Below, in pieces: positions 1 to 24,769 of a stretch of DNA of 64,000 nt. The stretch comes from Spirogloea muscicola. Taxonomy: Eukaryota > Streptophyta > Zygnematophyceae > Spirogloeales > Spirogloeaceae. The first letter of the stretch is position 1, and the number at the start of each line of letters is the position of its first letter. Position numbers and translations under genes: made by a program. The DNA lies in assembly GCA_009602725.1 (NCBI GenBank), contig WELB01000003.1, positions 755,634-819,633 on the forward strand, in the 5' to 3' direction. The notes beneath the pieces are model-generated. The model did not search any database, was not told the origin of the DNA, and worked only from the letters and a program-made list of their open reading frames with translations.

Positions 1-720
1 TTGCCTTGCTGCGTGCTGTTCGCTGTGCGTATTGTGTGGACTCTCGTCGTTCTTTCGTGGGCTGGCCCTCCGCCCCTTTCGTTGCAAGAGAACTTTTGTA
101 CTTTCCCTCCTCGAGCTCCTTCACTTTCACAGCCACTTATGATTGCGCAGCCATTGCGTCGTGGCCACTTACACAGCCATTGCCCCCTTTTGAGATAGCT
201 TCTATTCACCGCCCCCTTTGAGATGTCCATTCTTTTCGGGCTGGCTTTGCCAGCCCCTCTTCTCTGTGGGCGAGCACTTTCGTTCTTTGAGATAGCTGCA
301 CTCCTTTTGGGCTGGCAATGGCTGTGTAAGTGGCTGGTGACAATGGGTGCGCAATTATGAACGGCTGTGAAAGTGAAGGAGCTCGAGGAGGGAAAGTACA
401 AAAGTTCTCTTGCAACGAAAGAAAGGGGTGGAGAGCTGCTAAAGGCCAGCCCGCGAAAGAACGACGAGAGTCCACAAGAAACGTACAGCCCCTACCTTCT
501 ATGGGAGAGCACTTTCCCCTTCGGAGGAGCTCCGTCTTTCCCTCCTCGAGGTGACGAAAAGAGAAGAAACAGCTCCCTTACAATAAGGCAATGGTTGTGA
601 GAGGCCAGCCCAAGAGAAAGAGAGAAGGCGCGGCCCGCATGACATGAAAGGTAGATAGAAAAAGAGACAGGAGAAGAAGAAGCGGCTCTTCCCCAGCGGA
701 CAATGGCTTTGGTGGGCCAA
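1..720. mobile_element. cluster of retroelement 3' tails (type I)
   Basis: No gene is visible. The stretch is a patchwork of type I tail fragments in both orientations. A perfect hairpin GGGCTGGC-TTT-GCCAGCCC lies at 238-257 on the plus strand and a reversed copy of the tail at about 560-620. The same blocks recur at 33.5, 35.0, 42.0 and 63.7 kb beside retroelement C-termini, so these are read as 5'-truncated insertions. Confidence 0.6.
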
Positions 721-1239
721 GCCCCAGAGGTGCCCAAAGGTGCTCCAAGTGCCCGAAAGCGCAAAGCACACAGCTATGCAAGTGGCTACCAGGGAGTGAC
801 CACTTATAGCAACACTAGGGAACGCCTGCTCGATAAGCCCTGGTCAACAGCCGCAAGTGGGTATGACTGGCAGCCTCGAGACACGATTGGACATTGTTAG
901 ACGATAAGGAGAGTCAGAGCTTTGCGAGGGGCACTGGCCATAGGTGGCCAGCACCAGAAAGACGGCAATAGCCACAGTAGAAGATGGAGCTCCTCCACTG
1001 GGGGCGAGCCTTGTGAATGAGGAATAGGGCACCCAAGCCTACACCCTCTGACCCGCACTGCTTGTGACATAGGAAAGTGACGCAGCACGGCCCCAACGAT
1101 TGAGCGTGAGGGGCCGGCATGCCAGCAGAGTGACCTTTCACATAGGGACTTCACATCACACTGCACACGGACTCTCATGACTAATATATGGAATCGTAAG
1201 AATTGATATGAAAAATCTGTCAATGGCATCAAATCAAGC
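721..1239. other. intergenic / 3' flank of the CHD gene
   Basis: This is the 3' flank of the minus-strand remodeler gene that ends at 1240. Open frames here have no recognisable domain and probably belong to the 3' UTR. Confidence 0.5.
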
Positions 1240-14155
<12,916 letters not shown>

Positions 14156-14396
14156 GTCGCCGTATTTGTACGAGCTTCTGTGCCTGTCGTGCAGCTGTGC
14201 CGCTCGATGGCCAGACCTAGCAGCGCAAGAGGGTAGGTAGCACTAGCCAGCGCCAGCAGCACCATGCGTGAGCTCGCGCTCGGATATCCGATCGACTCGG
14301 TGGCAAGGCGGTCGGCCAGCCGGTGCCAATTGAGCGGCGCAGCGGCCCTCCTCCCGGACCCTGCGAGGGGAGCCTGACGGAGCCGCGCGGCAGGCG
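14156..14396. promoter_or_regulatory. short divergent promoter region
   Basis: Only 241 bp separate the proposed remodeler ATG (14155, minus) from the proposed ATG of the CRAL-TRIO-like gene (14397, plus). The region is GC-rich. A shared bidirectional promoter is inferred from spacing alone; no TATA box stands out. Confidence 0.4.
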
Positions 14397-14692
14397 ATGG
14401 ATGGCGAGCTGCGGTGGCGGCCGGCCCCACGGCGAGGCGCCGGCAGCACGGCGGCGGCGGCGGCGGTGGCGACGGCAGTGACGGCGCGGCAGAAGGGACT
14501 TTGGACCACAAACCTTGAAAGCTTGACCCAAAGCTTGACCCCAAACCTATATCCTTTTGTGGTCGCAGGATCAAGTCCAGCGGGCAGCCGGCGAGGACTT
14601 TGGCGATTTGGACGACCTCGAGATCCTGCAGACGCAGGGCCGCGACCGCCACGGCCGCCGCATTCTCCGCGTCGTTGGTCGCCAACTGCTGA
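14397..14692 (+). CDS. partial CRAL-TRIO-like protein, 5' exons only
   Basis: Two proposed exons: ATG 14397 to about 14465 (donor gtggcg) and 14569-14692 (acceptor gtcgcag, donor gtgagc). The second encodes an acidic stretch followed by LEILQTQGRDRHGRRILRVV and then GRQLL. This resembles the opening of the divergent CRAL-TRIO domain in GDAP2-like and plant macro-domain/SEC14-like proteins (small acidic region, then G-x-D-x-x-G-R and a hydrophobic strand). Nothing more of the gene is seen before the gap at 14901, so it is truncated in the assembly or in the genome. The first exon is GC-rich and low-complexity, so the start is uncertain. Confidence 0.4.
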
Positions 14693-14900
14693 GTGAGCAA
14701 TCGACGTCACGACCGCCGCTACCGGCGTCAGGCCAGACTCCTCCAAATCAGTTCTATATATTACTAGGCATTTGTCATGTTGACTGGGGTTTAACTATTC
14801 GCTTTGCAATTGTAAGCTTCTGGGATTTTCTTTCTGGAGAGACAATTCGGATGTAATCGATGTATGAAGCCAGCTTTGTTTCTGTCACTAGCCTAAGCAA

Positions 14901-14901
14901 N
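14901..14901. other. single-N gap between the CRAL-TRIO fragment and the TON1/FOP gene
   Basis: One N at an abrupt change from AT-rich intron-like DNA to very GC-rich DNA. It separates two unrelated partial gene contexts and is read as a gap of unknown size. Confidence 0.7.
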
Positions 14902-14967
14902 CAGCGGCGCCCGGACCGGCGCGATCGGCGGCTGGCGCGGGCCCCGGCGCCGGGCCGATCCGCCGGC

Positions 14968-17037
14968 ATGCTGGGCGTGGAGATGGCGGACGGCGGCGCG
15001 GCAGCCTCCGCGGCCTCCGCGGCGCCCGCCACCGACCAGCTGCAGGCCCTGGTGAGCCTCTGTGCCGGCGCCGCCTGCAGGCGCTCAGTCTTTCTCTCCC
15101 ATCGATGTGTGGACTGGTAGTCGAGCGGTCCTCACGTCATCGTGTTTGTTCGGCATTCTAATTGCTATTATAGTTGAGGTGAAGGCTGTGAGAAGCTGAC
15201 AAGGCAGCGAGCCATGCCGTCGCTTGAGTTACTGGCGAGTTGCTGTCCACATCACTGCAATCAGCCCGGCAAGGCCAATTGTCGTCTTGTTTATTGCAGA
15301 AGTCGCCACCGTCTTACTGCTGTGCTTTCACACAGCTCTTGGTTGTGTGTCTTACTGTCGTGATTTGTCTGCCGTGTCTTAGGCGGACCTCCATATGAGC
15401 ATGTTCGGAGGCACCGAGGATTCGCTTGAGTCTGCTGATGACCTCAGCACCAGCTCCTCCTTAGACGCCAGCTCTCAGCACAGGAGGCTCGCTCACAGCA
15501 CAGCCGCAGGTCAGAGACGCGCCGGTCTTGTGCTGGATGTTGCTGAATATACTTGATCCACTACAAAGTGGAGAGAAGAGTTAGCACATGGTGCTGCTCC
15601 GGTTCTCGCAGACTACATTTCATGGATTCAGCACCTCTTCAGATGCAGTGCTCGCTCCTGAGGTGATTTGTACTGAGACGTTACTACTATCGGAGATATG
15701 GCTCATGCCTCGATCCTTGAGACGGCCTGCAGGCAAGCTGGTCAGGGAGCTGGTGGCAGAGTACTTGGACTGGGCGGAGTTGGACAGGACTCTGAACATC
15801 TACCTTCCAGAGTCCTACGCTGTAAGTCCTTCTTAGGATGCTCATCTGTGGCCCTAAGTTGCCAGACAGTAGTCTTGAACCCGCGTCAGGAGTCCTAGAG
15901 TATGTCCAGCTTTTTGCTCGCTGTGCAAAAATCTGTATTACTACGTCAGGGACCAATGCCTGTCTCATCATCAAGAGTCTAAGAAGGATACTGGAAGCTT
16001 ACCAATTGGCCAACTTACAAGGCTGTGAGCACTTTTTACGATTGAAAGTTTTCAAGTGATTCAGAGCGATAGTTGTGAAAATGATTGCAGATATTGATTC
16101 TAATATGCTTGTGATATCTCTTAGCACGTCCTTTTCTGTGCAGCCCGCGGACCGATTACAGCGCTCAGAGATGGCACAGTCCTTAAGTTTGGACCTGAGC
16201 CACGAGAGAAAGTCAGCCACTCAGAAGCCATTGCTGTATGGGCTTATTGAGCACTTCATGGATGAGAAGGTTGACTTCTGTCTTTCATGCGTCCTCTTTT
16301 CATAGCATCAGACCACCACAGCAATGTCCTTGAGAACAGCATGTTGTTGCTTGCTCTGTCATATGCTTACCTTTGAATATACACTTCTTTTTCTCGTCTT
16401 CAAGAGCATTAACACCTAAAAGTCCATCATCCTTACACTTTTTCTGATAAGGATCTTTACTTGTAAGTGCAGGCCCTGCCAGCAGAGTTGGTGGCCTATA
16501 AATCTGATGATTTTAGGCTCCTCAAGTCAAAAACAGTAAGGCAGAGAGCTGGTCTTGCCTCCCTGTTTAAGATCAAGCAATTCTGCTGGGCTTTGTCTAG
16601 GATGCTTGCTTCTGCTACTGCTGTCCTGTCTACCAATGATCTTTACCAACGGTCTTTGATTGTGTTTAGGCACTCCCTTGGCAGATTCTTCGCATTGTCT
16701 GTGTGCAGACTTGTCTAAGTGATTTGATATTTGGCAGGTGCCTAGAACTGCTGTGCAAGCAGCCATTGATGCAGCACGGGATGCAGCAGAAGAAGAGCAC
16801 CTGTCGCAGCACTCAAGGTCGGCGCCCAGTCAGCCCCAACTGCCCATCACGCCAGAACAACTTGCGGAGCTGGCGTTGCCTGATGCTCCACTCCCACCTC
16901 CGATCAAGATCAAGCCAAAGCCTTCCCCCCACCCCTCCCCTCCCTCCTCCCCACCTCCCTCGCCAAAGAGAAAGGCCGCTGTTGAAGAGGCCCTTCTGTC
17001 CAAGGTTGCTTCGTCCCTTCCAAAGTCTGCCCATTGA
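14968..17037 (+). CDS. TON1/FOP-like LisH-family protein
   Basis: Six exons in phase give 262 residues: 14968-15051, 15383-15509, 15733-15821, 16144-16269, 16473-16535, 16738-17037. The core GKLVRELVAEYLDWAELDRT continues with LNIYLPES and matches the LisH segment shared by plant TONNEAU1, FOP and FOR20. The next exon (DRLQRSEMAQSLSLDL, then PLLYGLIEHF) fits the region after it in TON1/FOP. Family members act at centrosomes/basal bodies or in cortical microtubule arrays, and dimerise through LisH. The C-terminus is Pro/Lys-rich and disordered. The usual N-terminal helix (G-x-L-x-x-I-R-A-x-L-R-A) is not recognisable: only a short acidic/Ser linker precedes LisH. Total length is near that of TON1 (about 260). 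An upstream exon could lie in the gap at 14901. Confidence 0.72.
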
Positions 17038-17816
17038 GTAGCCCCTTTGCATGGGGGTAGATTTGCGGAGCTTGAAGAAACTTAAGTAAACAGGTATATT
17101 TGTCTGTATGTTGTCCATTGTCCATTTTCATTGGCACAAGCGAACAGATACAATGAGCGCCCTGCTTTGCTTTGAGATTGCAAAGTTTGATCAGAATCTA
17201 GTCAATGGTCCATCTGTGATTTGTAGTACGGTGTCAAGATGGCTGTACCAATTATTCATGATCAGTACACACTCTATTCCATGGCATCGGGGCTGGCGGC
17301 AAGAGCCTTCGATCATTGAAATCTGCTCTAAGAAGTCTGTATCTCCTCCATGCACAAATCTAAGCAGTTGGCATTACTGAGTGGCACTCAGTCTCAGCAG
17401 CTAGGATGCCAAGCCTGGTGAATTTTAGATCCACCAGCGTTTGAAATGGTGGCGAGAGCCCTGGTAGCACAAGCCAAGCTTCCATGCACAGCCTTCTCTG
17501 TGCCCAACCATGCAACTTTCTGCGAGTACAGGCTATCACTGCAAGCTGATGCGAGTGCTGTTTTGGCGTATACAAAAATGATGCAGTGGCATTCTTGCAA
17601 GCGAATGAAACGTGGAGCTCGTGCGTGCTACACATACGGAGTCCCAATAACCTTCCATTAGTGACCTGTACAAGTGAGCTGTTGAGCTAAGAGCTGTGTT
17701 GTGCAGTGCACGACATCCTGGAAAATAAGTAGCACAATAATTCATATTATGAAGGTGTTGACGCGCGCGCCTCCCAAGCTTAGCGAAGGAGTGTTGCGAC
17801 TCCACCCTTGCTCTGG
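17038..17816. other. convergent intergenic region
   Basis: This holds the 3' ends of the plus-strand TON1/FOP-like gene and the minus-strand carrier gene. Open frames on both strands lack domains. No repeat was noticed. Confidence 0.6.
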
Positions 17817-19657
17817 TCATTGCATCTTGAGCAGATTGTTGGCCCTCGTCCTCAGCAGAGATTCCCGCAGCCTCCACATTGCTAGCGCAGTTGCCTGCAA
17901 TGGCAGCCGCATGCAGGGTGCCGGTGAGCCCCAGCTGCTAGCTCCACGAAGATATAAATCAGGTAATTTCTGAGATCATTGCTCCAACAAGACACTACAT
18001 CTCACTTGGAATCCATCTTGTACCAACCCTTTCCTTAAATCGGAGGGCATAAGCAATGTTCAGTAGGCAAAGGACGTAGTGAATAACTGACAGGTGTGCA
18101 AGAGCTTACAGCTGTGACCTTCTCCTTGATCATGAGCATTAGCGCAGCGCTGAGAACTGTCTTGAGGATCTGGGCTTGTAAGCCCTTGTAGAAGCCCGAG
18201 ATGCCCTCGCGCTGCCAGATGATCTGCAACGCCTGGATCATGGTCGCTGGCGGGCCCACACGCAGCTCCCCGTTGGCGCGCCGCAGCTTCTCCTCTGACG
18301 TCGACTCCCGCTGCATCAGGACCTTGCACCTGGACGGGTGACAATGGGGCCCGCATCAGAGCCGGGGGTCTGCAAGCACTGTGGTTGGAGCACTGCAAGA
18401 TTTGCATCTCCTTTGGTATGCTCGCACTTGCTTGTCATGACTACCTGATTGCTGGGTAGGTGATGATGGTGGCCACCGTCTTAGACAGGGCGCCAAGAAC
18501 AAAGGCGCTGAAGGCAGTGAGAAGGATGGGCTGTGAGAGGAGTGCCGCAGACGGGCCGTCGACGAGCATTGCAGCCCTCGCCTCACGCCGCAACCCCACG
18601 CGCCTCAGTATCCGGTTCTTGAGCTGCTCGAAGACGGTGTACTGCACGTGACAGACGTGGCCGCGGCAAGCATCAAACTTAGCAGAATGATAGTGGTATT
18701 TACCGTGTAGAGCGACAAAGTGTAAGCGCTACCTTTATAGAGCTCCTCAAGATAGAGCAGCAAGAGCCTCAAAAGCTGGCTCGTGAGCTAAGGGTTTGGG
18801 CTTGAGTCTGGCAGCCCGTAACGTGCCTGGATGGCAGGATTGCAGCACAGGAAGAGGGAGGCACCGAGGCCATCATAGGCCTGCCGCAGGCTCCGCTCCT
18901 TGACCGTGGTCAGCAGGCCCTGGGCTTGCCCAGGCTCGCTCGTCTGCATCCGTGCCGACGCGGTGTCCAGCGGCTGGGCCAAGGCCGCCGAGGAAACGGC
19001 AGCGCAGCCGACAGAGACAGGCTAGCATCAGTCCAGGCGGCCGTAGCACACTGAGACTACGGAAGAAGAGCCTGGCACAGCCGCATTGGCGTCTGAAGCA
19101 GCAGGAGCAAGTCTCTGCCGCCGCACCTGCGTGGCGATGGTGGTGCAGCAGCCGGCGGCGGCGGCCACCAGCAGATTGGCACCGGTGCCCATGGAGAGGC
19201 GGCCGGAGCGCAGGAGGTACTGGCGGCGGATGAAAGAGTAGGCGTAGAAGTAGACGAAGCCCGCGGCGACGGCCTGCGCGTTCTTGGTCTCCAGGCCCTG
19301 GTACAGCGACGACAGCCGCCCCGCCGCCACCGCCTCGCGCAGCACGTCCAGCATCGACCTGCCGACGGCCGCTCCTCGGGCGCTCAGAGCGGCGACATCG
19401 CCACAGCGCGAGTCGCAGCCGCGACATGGGCTGCCGCAGGCGCCGCCGCCAAGGCCAAAGGGGCGGCGCCGTCACAGCCCAATGTGGCGGCAAAGCGGGC
19501 TACGGCGGCAAAGGCACCTGTATCTGCGAGCGGCGCCGTGCTGGGCCTCGGCCTGGAACTTGGTCTTGCAGGTGTCCAGCGGGTAGAGCAGCGTGGTGGA
19601 GAGCAGGCTGCCCGCCGCGCCGGCGGTCGCCTCCGTCAGCGCCTCGAACTCCGCCAT
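17817..19657 (-). CDS. peroxisomal adenine nucleotide carrier (PNC1/2-like)
   Basis: Mitochondrial-carrier-family protein of 337 residues, predicted to exchange ATP for AMP/ADP across the peroxisomal membrane. Exons: 19657-19518, 19358-19127, 18973-18827, 18641-18445, 18329-18110, 17894-17817, all in phase. The three carrier repeats show PLDTCKTKF (about residue 25), [13 protein letters not shown] (about 125) and TYPAIRCKVLMQ (about 237). The stretches [24 protein letters not shown] and [20 protein letters not shown] match plant PNC proteins closely. Intron 3 has a GC-AG donor (CAG|gcacgt). The last exon is the least certain, but it gives the usual hydrophobic then basic tail. The start codon sits next to GCC repeats and a gap, so a slightly longer N-terminus cannot be excluded. 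Confidence 0.93.
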
Positions 19658-19703
19658 CGCCGCGGCCTCGGCGGCGGCTGCGGCGGTGGCGGCGGCGGCG
19701 GCG

Positions 19704-19704
19704 N
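19704..19704. other. single-N gap upstream of the PNC start
   Basis: One N inside a GGC/GCC trinucleotide run 47 bp upstream of the carrier ATG; probably a sequencing dropout in a GC repeat. Confidence 0.7.
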
Positions 19705-20159
19705 GGCGGCGGCGGCGGCGGCGGCGGGTCTCGCGGCGCAATTCACGGCGGGAGTCGCGGCGGCAGTCCCGGGGAGAAGGAGAAGGAGAAGGATTGGAAG
19801 GGGGGCCGCGGCGGCGCCGCCAGGTGCCCGCCCTAGCTGACTGGAACTTAGCGGCTGGGCCTCCTGCCGCCGGGGACATTGGCTTCGCGACGTTCGGGGA
19901 AAGGCTGCCGCGTCGCTGACTCGTCGTGGCCCCAACGGTGGCGGTTGAGGGTGCTAACGAGAAGGTGGACGTAAGTTGCCGAGGACCTGGCGCCCGCCGC
20001 CCCCCGCTCCCTCGGAGGCCCAAACTCCGGAAGCGGATAGCCACGCCCCGAGAGGGCGGGAGGTGGCATGCGCCACGTGGCGGGCGCACGTTGCTTCACT
20101 TAGAGGTTAATTTTATGTACTTTCACACGTTGCAGGCCCAGTTCTTATCTCCCACACGA

Positions 20160-20255
20160 ATTACGTCTAACCCTAAACCCTTAAAACCTAAACCCTAAAC
20201 CCCTGAAACCTAAACCCCAAACCCTCAAACCCTAAACCCTACCCTTAACTCTAGG
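20160..20255 (+). repeat. interstitial telomere-like array, CCCTAAA strand
   Basis: Degenerate tandem CCCTAAA/ACCCTAAACC/CCCTCAAA units. TTTAGGG is the plant and green-algal telomere repeat. The C-rich strand is on the plus strand, as at the left end of a linear chromosome. Confidence 0.9.
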
Positions 20256-20383
20256 GATGTCCCCCTCACCGTTCCCATTGTGCTCTAAGCTGACATTGGC
20301 AATGCCGAGATTGTGTCTGTCACTGGTGCTTTCATCTCGTCTTCCTTCCCTGTCCACCATTTTTTGCACTAGTTGTTGCCTGA

Positions 20384-20440
20384 ACAATGTATTGGCTTGA
20401 ATTGGCCACCCTTTTCAGTTCATGCGCACCGCGCAACTTC
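20384..20440 (+). mobile_element. type III retroelement tail
   Basis: Carries an ATTGGCC...TTCAGTTCATGCGCACC block also found at 25.3, 33.0 (reverse), 42.2, 42.5, 45.8 and 51.7 kb (reverse). At 33.0 and 51.7 kb it follows retroelement C-termini of subfamily B. Confidence 0.6.
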
Positions 20441-22314
20441 CCTCTCGTCTGTCGACCAGTTGAGCTTGATTTACAGCTGCCACAGCTGCGCTTAGATGCG
20501 CTGTCCCAGTGAGGGACGCTTTTCCAGAGGAGGGGATAAGAAGTGACGGCGCAAAGCCAGCACGGTATGATAATTTGGATGAGGTCTAAGAAAAAGCCCG
20601 AACATGCAAGCACAGACCACTCAGCCAAGCAAGTGGCTATGGAAAACAAGCTAGCAAGAGGAAGTTGCTCTATGTAGTCATAAGAAGGTGCCTACTGCAG
20701 ATGGGGGGCAGAGGGCGACAAAGTTGGAGTGCGATCGCCCCCCATGAAGGCTCTTACTGTGGGTCAAGGGTGGCCAGACTGGAAAGGATGTACAACACAC
20801 AGTGTGATGCATACTTGAGTTGATCGTTGAAGAAACACATGTCCGCTGAACCTGTGTGGGCATTCTAGAGGAACAGAAGTTCTTCTCAAGAGCCATTGCC
20901 TGCTGTTAGACGGACCAGGGACTGAACACCCGTGTTGAGCCTAAGGTCTTGGCTAGAGTAGGCGCACCAGCCGTGTTAGAGCGAGCGGCTCCAGCGACGA
21001 GCAGACATGATAGCCCCTTGCAACGTGCAAGACACGGCCCGACAAATGAGAAATACATTTCGCCACAATGCTAGACCTGCCTACTGCAGAGGTGCTAGCT
21101 CCTCAGTTGAGATACTGTGGGGCAGAGGAGCCAGGGTCTGCAGTAAAAGACTTGACTTGGTGTCTCCGAGCGATCATTGTCACCACTGCCCTGCAAGCAA
21201 GAGCGTCTCGTTTGTACTCGAAAGTGCTGAGCCCTTCTTTCTTTACAGCACAGGCTGCTCTCTACTTCCATCTCAACACAACGGCGGTGTCACGGCCAAC
21301 CACCCCCTGAGCTCCTGCCTGAAATTTGCCTGTAAATTCACACCCGCTGCTGATAAGCCTTACACACTCACCATTGACATGGACTGCACATCCAGCAGCT
21401 CAAACCAATTTGATTCGGCAGCTGTGGGTTTGGAGGGCCAAAGTACACTGGTGGATTTTGAAGTCACCAGCTCTTGGCAGCCTCAAGCGAGCTGAATGTG
21501 TTTTCTTTGCAGCGCCATGTGTTATCGTTGCAGCGCCATGTGATTGTACACAGTATAGTCAACCTAAAGCAGCATTCCCAACTGCCCCAGTTCCACATCA
21601 CCTCTTTCTCTGAAATCAGCGATACCAAGTACAATCTACTGTTTCCCTGAAGCCATATAACATGCACTGCCTCCCCCCACCAAGCCGCCCTTCACGAGCG
21701 ACCCCTAACTCAACCCCTCCCCCCTCCCAAAAAATTGATCGGGACACGAGAGGGTCTTTACGCAAGAGGGGCTGTGCATACCCTTGCACACATTGCACAT
21801 ACATCAGAGTAGCTCTAGCCTGCTGGAAAGCCTTGCAATCACAACCGGGACTTCTGGTCGGTTGCCTGGGCGGGACATTCATCTATCTGTAAGCTGCTGG
21901 AGAGCTGCATCACACTGAGCAACAAAATTCATGCGTCTGGAAAAGCAATACAGTCGGTGAGCATAAGCTGCTGAAAACAGTGTCAGTGAGGTGATGGTGC
22001 AGCCAATGTGCTCAATGGTCCTCAGTGAACAATAGTGGAAAGAGAATACTAAGTCGATCCCCATGTCCATATGCAAGCATTCCAGCTCTTCATCATCACT
22101 TCAGCCCCACGCCCGACCTTGCAGCCTGTGTAGCCATCCGCACCAGGGCCACCTAGCAAATAGGCCGCGGCGCAAAGTCCTTGTTGTATCTGGCCCTCCT
22201 AAGATCCCTCAAGAACCTGCCCTGAGGTTGCTAAGACCACCGTGACCTAGCTTGGCCCGTGCGTACACGAACAGTCTACCTGCTTGCGCCTCTCTAGCTG
22301 CATTCGCCTGCCAT
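20441..22314. other. intergenic region, no recognised gene
   Basis: An open frame at 21007-21495 (+, 162 residues, ATG start) is Ser-rich without a known motif, and its codon use is less GC-biased than nearby genes. It is not called as a gene. Nothing else stands out. Confidence 0.5.
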
Positions 22315-24721
22315 TTAGAAGGGCGTGCGAACCCCACCTATGGTCTTGATGCTGGCAATAGCCGCAAGGTTCTGAGACGCTGTTGTGCTTGGGAGGATGG
22401 TGAAGTCATAAGCACGCACAAGTGCCTGCCCAGTCGGCGAGTTGATGTAGCGGCTGTACGATTTGAGGAGACCACCATTGCGACCCTTGGGGCCAACCTT
22501 GGTGGCGTCCTGCAAGGAAGGAGATCAAGGAGTTAAGATGAATAATAACAACCGTTGAGGCAATCGGCCGAGCCCATTTCCAATTTTCACACGGGTTGCA
22601 CAACACCAGGCACAAGCAGTTGCACGGACCCCCTTGACGAAGTAGTAAACGAAGGAAGTGATGGGGAAGGTCTGCGCGCCGGGCTTGTTCAGGAGCGTAA
22701 TGCCAGCCCAGGATGTAGTGGCAGAGGGCAAGGGGCGTGGAACAGACGCGTACAAGTCAGCCTGGCCAGCTTTGATGTAATTGCCTGCACAGCAGATTGA
22801 ATGGGCGCAGCTTATCTACGAGATCAAGAAGTATGGCAGCTCATCCTTACATCTACCTGCCAGTGAAGAGGTGGGGCTGGGCTGCCACGCTGCAAACTAC
22901 TGCCAACAGTTGCACATACCTGCAGCATTCAGGAGGGCAGCCTCCAAGAACTTGCCGGCAGCACCAACGCCAGTGCCAATGTAGGCAATGCCATAGGGGG
23001 TGGCCTTGAGTGCAGTGACCATGCCACCAGAGCCATTGGCAGACTTGAAGCTGGCCGGCCACGTGATGGTGTTGCCGGCCGCAAGCTTCCAGTTGGTGGA
23101 AGCAATCTGCCAACATATTTGCAGAGCGCAGCGGCGCCATTGACAGCAACAAAGCATTGTAGCGTTCAGAAGGAAGGACAGTGACAGGAATCTGAATGCT
23201 GCAGCAACAAATAACAGGCACGTAGGAGGACAGTGACAGGAATCTGAATGCTGCAGTAACAAATAACAGGCACGTAGGAGGGACCCCACGTCAACATGTC
23301 AGCAAAAGCAGACCTCCCCCCACCTCACCTGGAGCCAACCAGTGAAGAGACTGGTTGTGCCTGACGAATCAATGCGGTGGATGGGCTTGATAGCCGCACC
23401 CTTGGGAACGACAAGCTTCGGGTTGAGCCCCTTGATAGCAGCGTTGTCCCAGGTTGTGATGGTACCCTGCATGTTTGAAGTAACATGAACCAGTACCAGT
23501 AAGCATGATTGAAACAACATGAAGCAATACCAGTAAACAAAGCGTATTGCAGCAGACATCAGCTTCTGAAGCAGCCACTGTCACCGGAAAACACTGCAGT
23601 CGTGCAAGCTGGCAGCCCCAGCAGTGGCAGCAACATAAAGTGCAGTTGTCCAGGAGGCTGGGGCTGGCTTGTCAGATACCTGGAAGATGCTGGCGAGTAC
23701 AGTGGGCGAAAGCTGAATGGCAGTGGCGCCAGGAATGTTGACAAAGACGGAGATGGTCTCGAGGACGAAGGGCAGCGTATACTTGACAGCGCCCTTCAGT
23801 GCCACCTCCTCAGTGGCCGCAAAGGGCACGTCAGAGAACGCGTAGTCAGCGGCACCGGAGATAAGGCTTTGACGCCCCGCGCCTGCAGCCATCGGGGGCC
23901 AACAGTCAGGCCTGTCGGTTGGCTGCAACCAGCTGGTGAAGCTTGAGTGCATGCATGCACAGAGTGACTGCCTGCAAAGCTGGTTGTTTGTATACAACGG
24001 TTGTTGACCAACATTGACGACGATAGCACATGGCCATTGAAGAGCTGTGGCGCACCAGAGCCGAGGGCAGCATAGTTGATGGACACGCTGTACTTCTTGT
24101 TGAGAGTAGGAAGAACGCCAGCTTGGAAGGCCTGCACGGTCGTGGCGCCGGAACCATAGATCTGCCCCGACAAGAAACGAGAAACCAGCCCTTACCACGA
24201 GCACGGCTGCTAGCCGTGGGAGCAGACGTGGTGTCCGGAGGGACATGATGGAGGTCCGGTGGCAGCGCCGCGAGGGTCAGAGGCTCACGAAGAGGGTCGG
24301 GGCCACTTTGTGCTTCCCCACGCCGGGCGGGTGCATGCCCTTGGCATCGACGCTGGCCACCTGTTGCACACCCACCACAGCAAACGAGCTCAGGTCGCAA
24401 GAAACCAAAGCGCAACTCGAACGAAGCCGACATGCGTTATGCGCAGAGCTGGTTCTGGCCATGTCGCTCGTGCTGCTCCTTGCAGTCAGGGGACTGACAA
24501 GCTCAATGCCATGGACGGCACAGCCGTCCCGAGTCTATGTGACCATTTTCGAGTCAGTGGGCACCGCCCAGAAGGCAGAGCGTGCAAGTCGGCCCTCCGC
24601 AGTCCGACCAAGCCGCAGCAGGCAGCAGCTTGGGCAGCATCAGGCTTGTCGCGTGACGGGGGCGGACACTTGCCAGGGCCAGGAAGACGGCGACGGCGGC
24701 GGCGACGGCGGCGGTCTTCAT
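22315..24721 (-). CDS. secreted PstS-like phosphate-binding protein
   Basis: Eight exons in phase give 367 residues: 24721-24674, 24360-24289, 24161-24056, 23882-23680, 23466-23329, 23106-22920, 22784-22630, 22509-22315. Residues 1-16 ([16 protein letters not shown]) form a signal peptide core. The mature part has the PstS fold signatures: [15 protein letters not shown] (about 41), [20 protein letters not shown] (about 70; ligand loop and SDVPF), [19 protein letters not shown] at the domain hinge (about 133-151), [14 protein letters not shown] (about 175; phosphate loop) and a C-terminal GQALV region. Bacterial PstS delivers phosphate to the PstCAB ABC transporter. No transporter gene is nearby, so extracellular phosphate capture is inferred. 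Several introns show nuclear residence. Intron 1 uses a GC-AG donor (CTG|gcaagt). A perfect hairpin lies about 50 bp upstream of the ATG. Confidence 0.86.
23176..23279. repeat. 52-bp direct duplication in a PstS intron
   Basis: Two nearly identical 52-bp copies starting at 23176 and 23228 (GGACAGTGACAGGAATCTGA...), within the intron between the exons at 23466-23329 and 23106-22920. Imperfect shorter repeats follow in the next intron (about 23480-23545). Confidence 0.9.
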
Positions 24722-24769
24722 GGCGGCGAGCTGGTCCGGACCTCGAGAAGGGAGGAGGCAGGCTGGGAG

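Noticed and set aside
21007-21495. 162-codon plus-strand ORF
   Set aside because: ATG start and reasonable length, but no motif, no GC3 bias and no splice context; kept only as a note in the intergenic entry.
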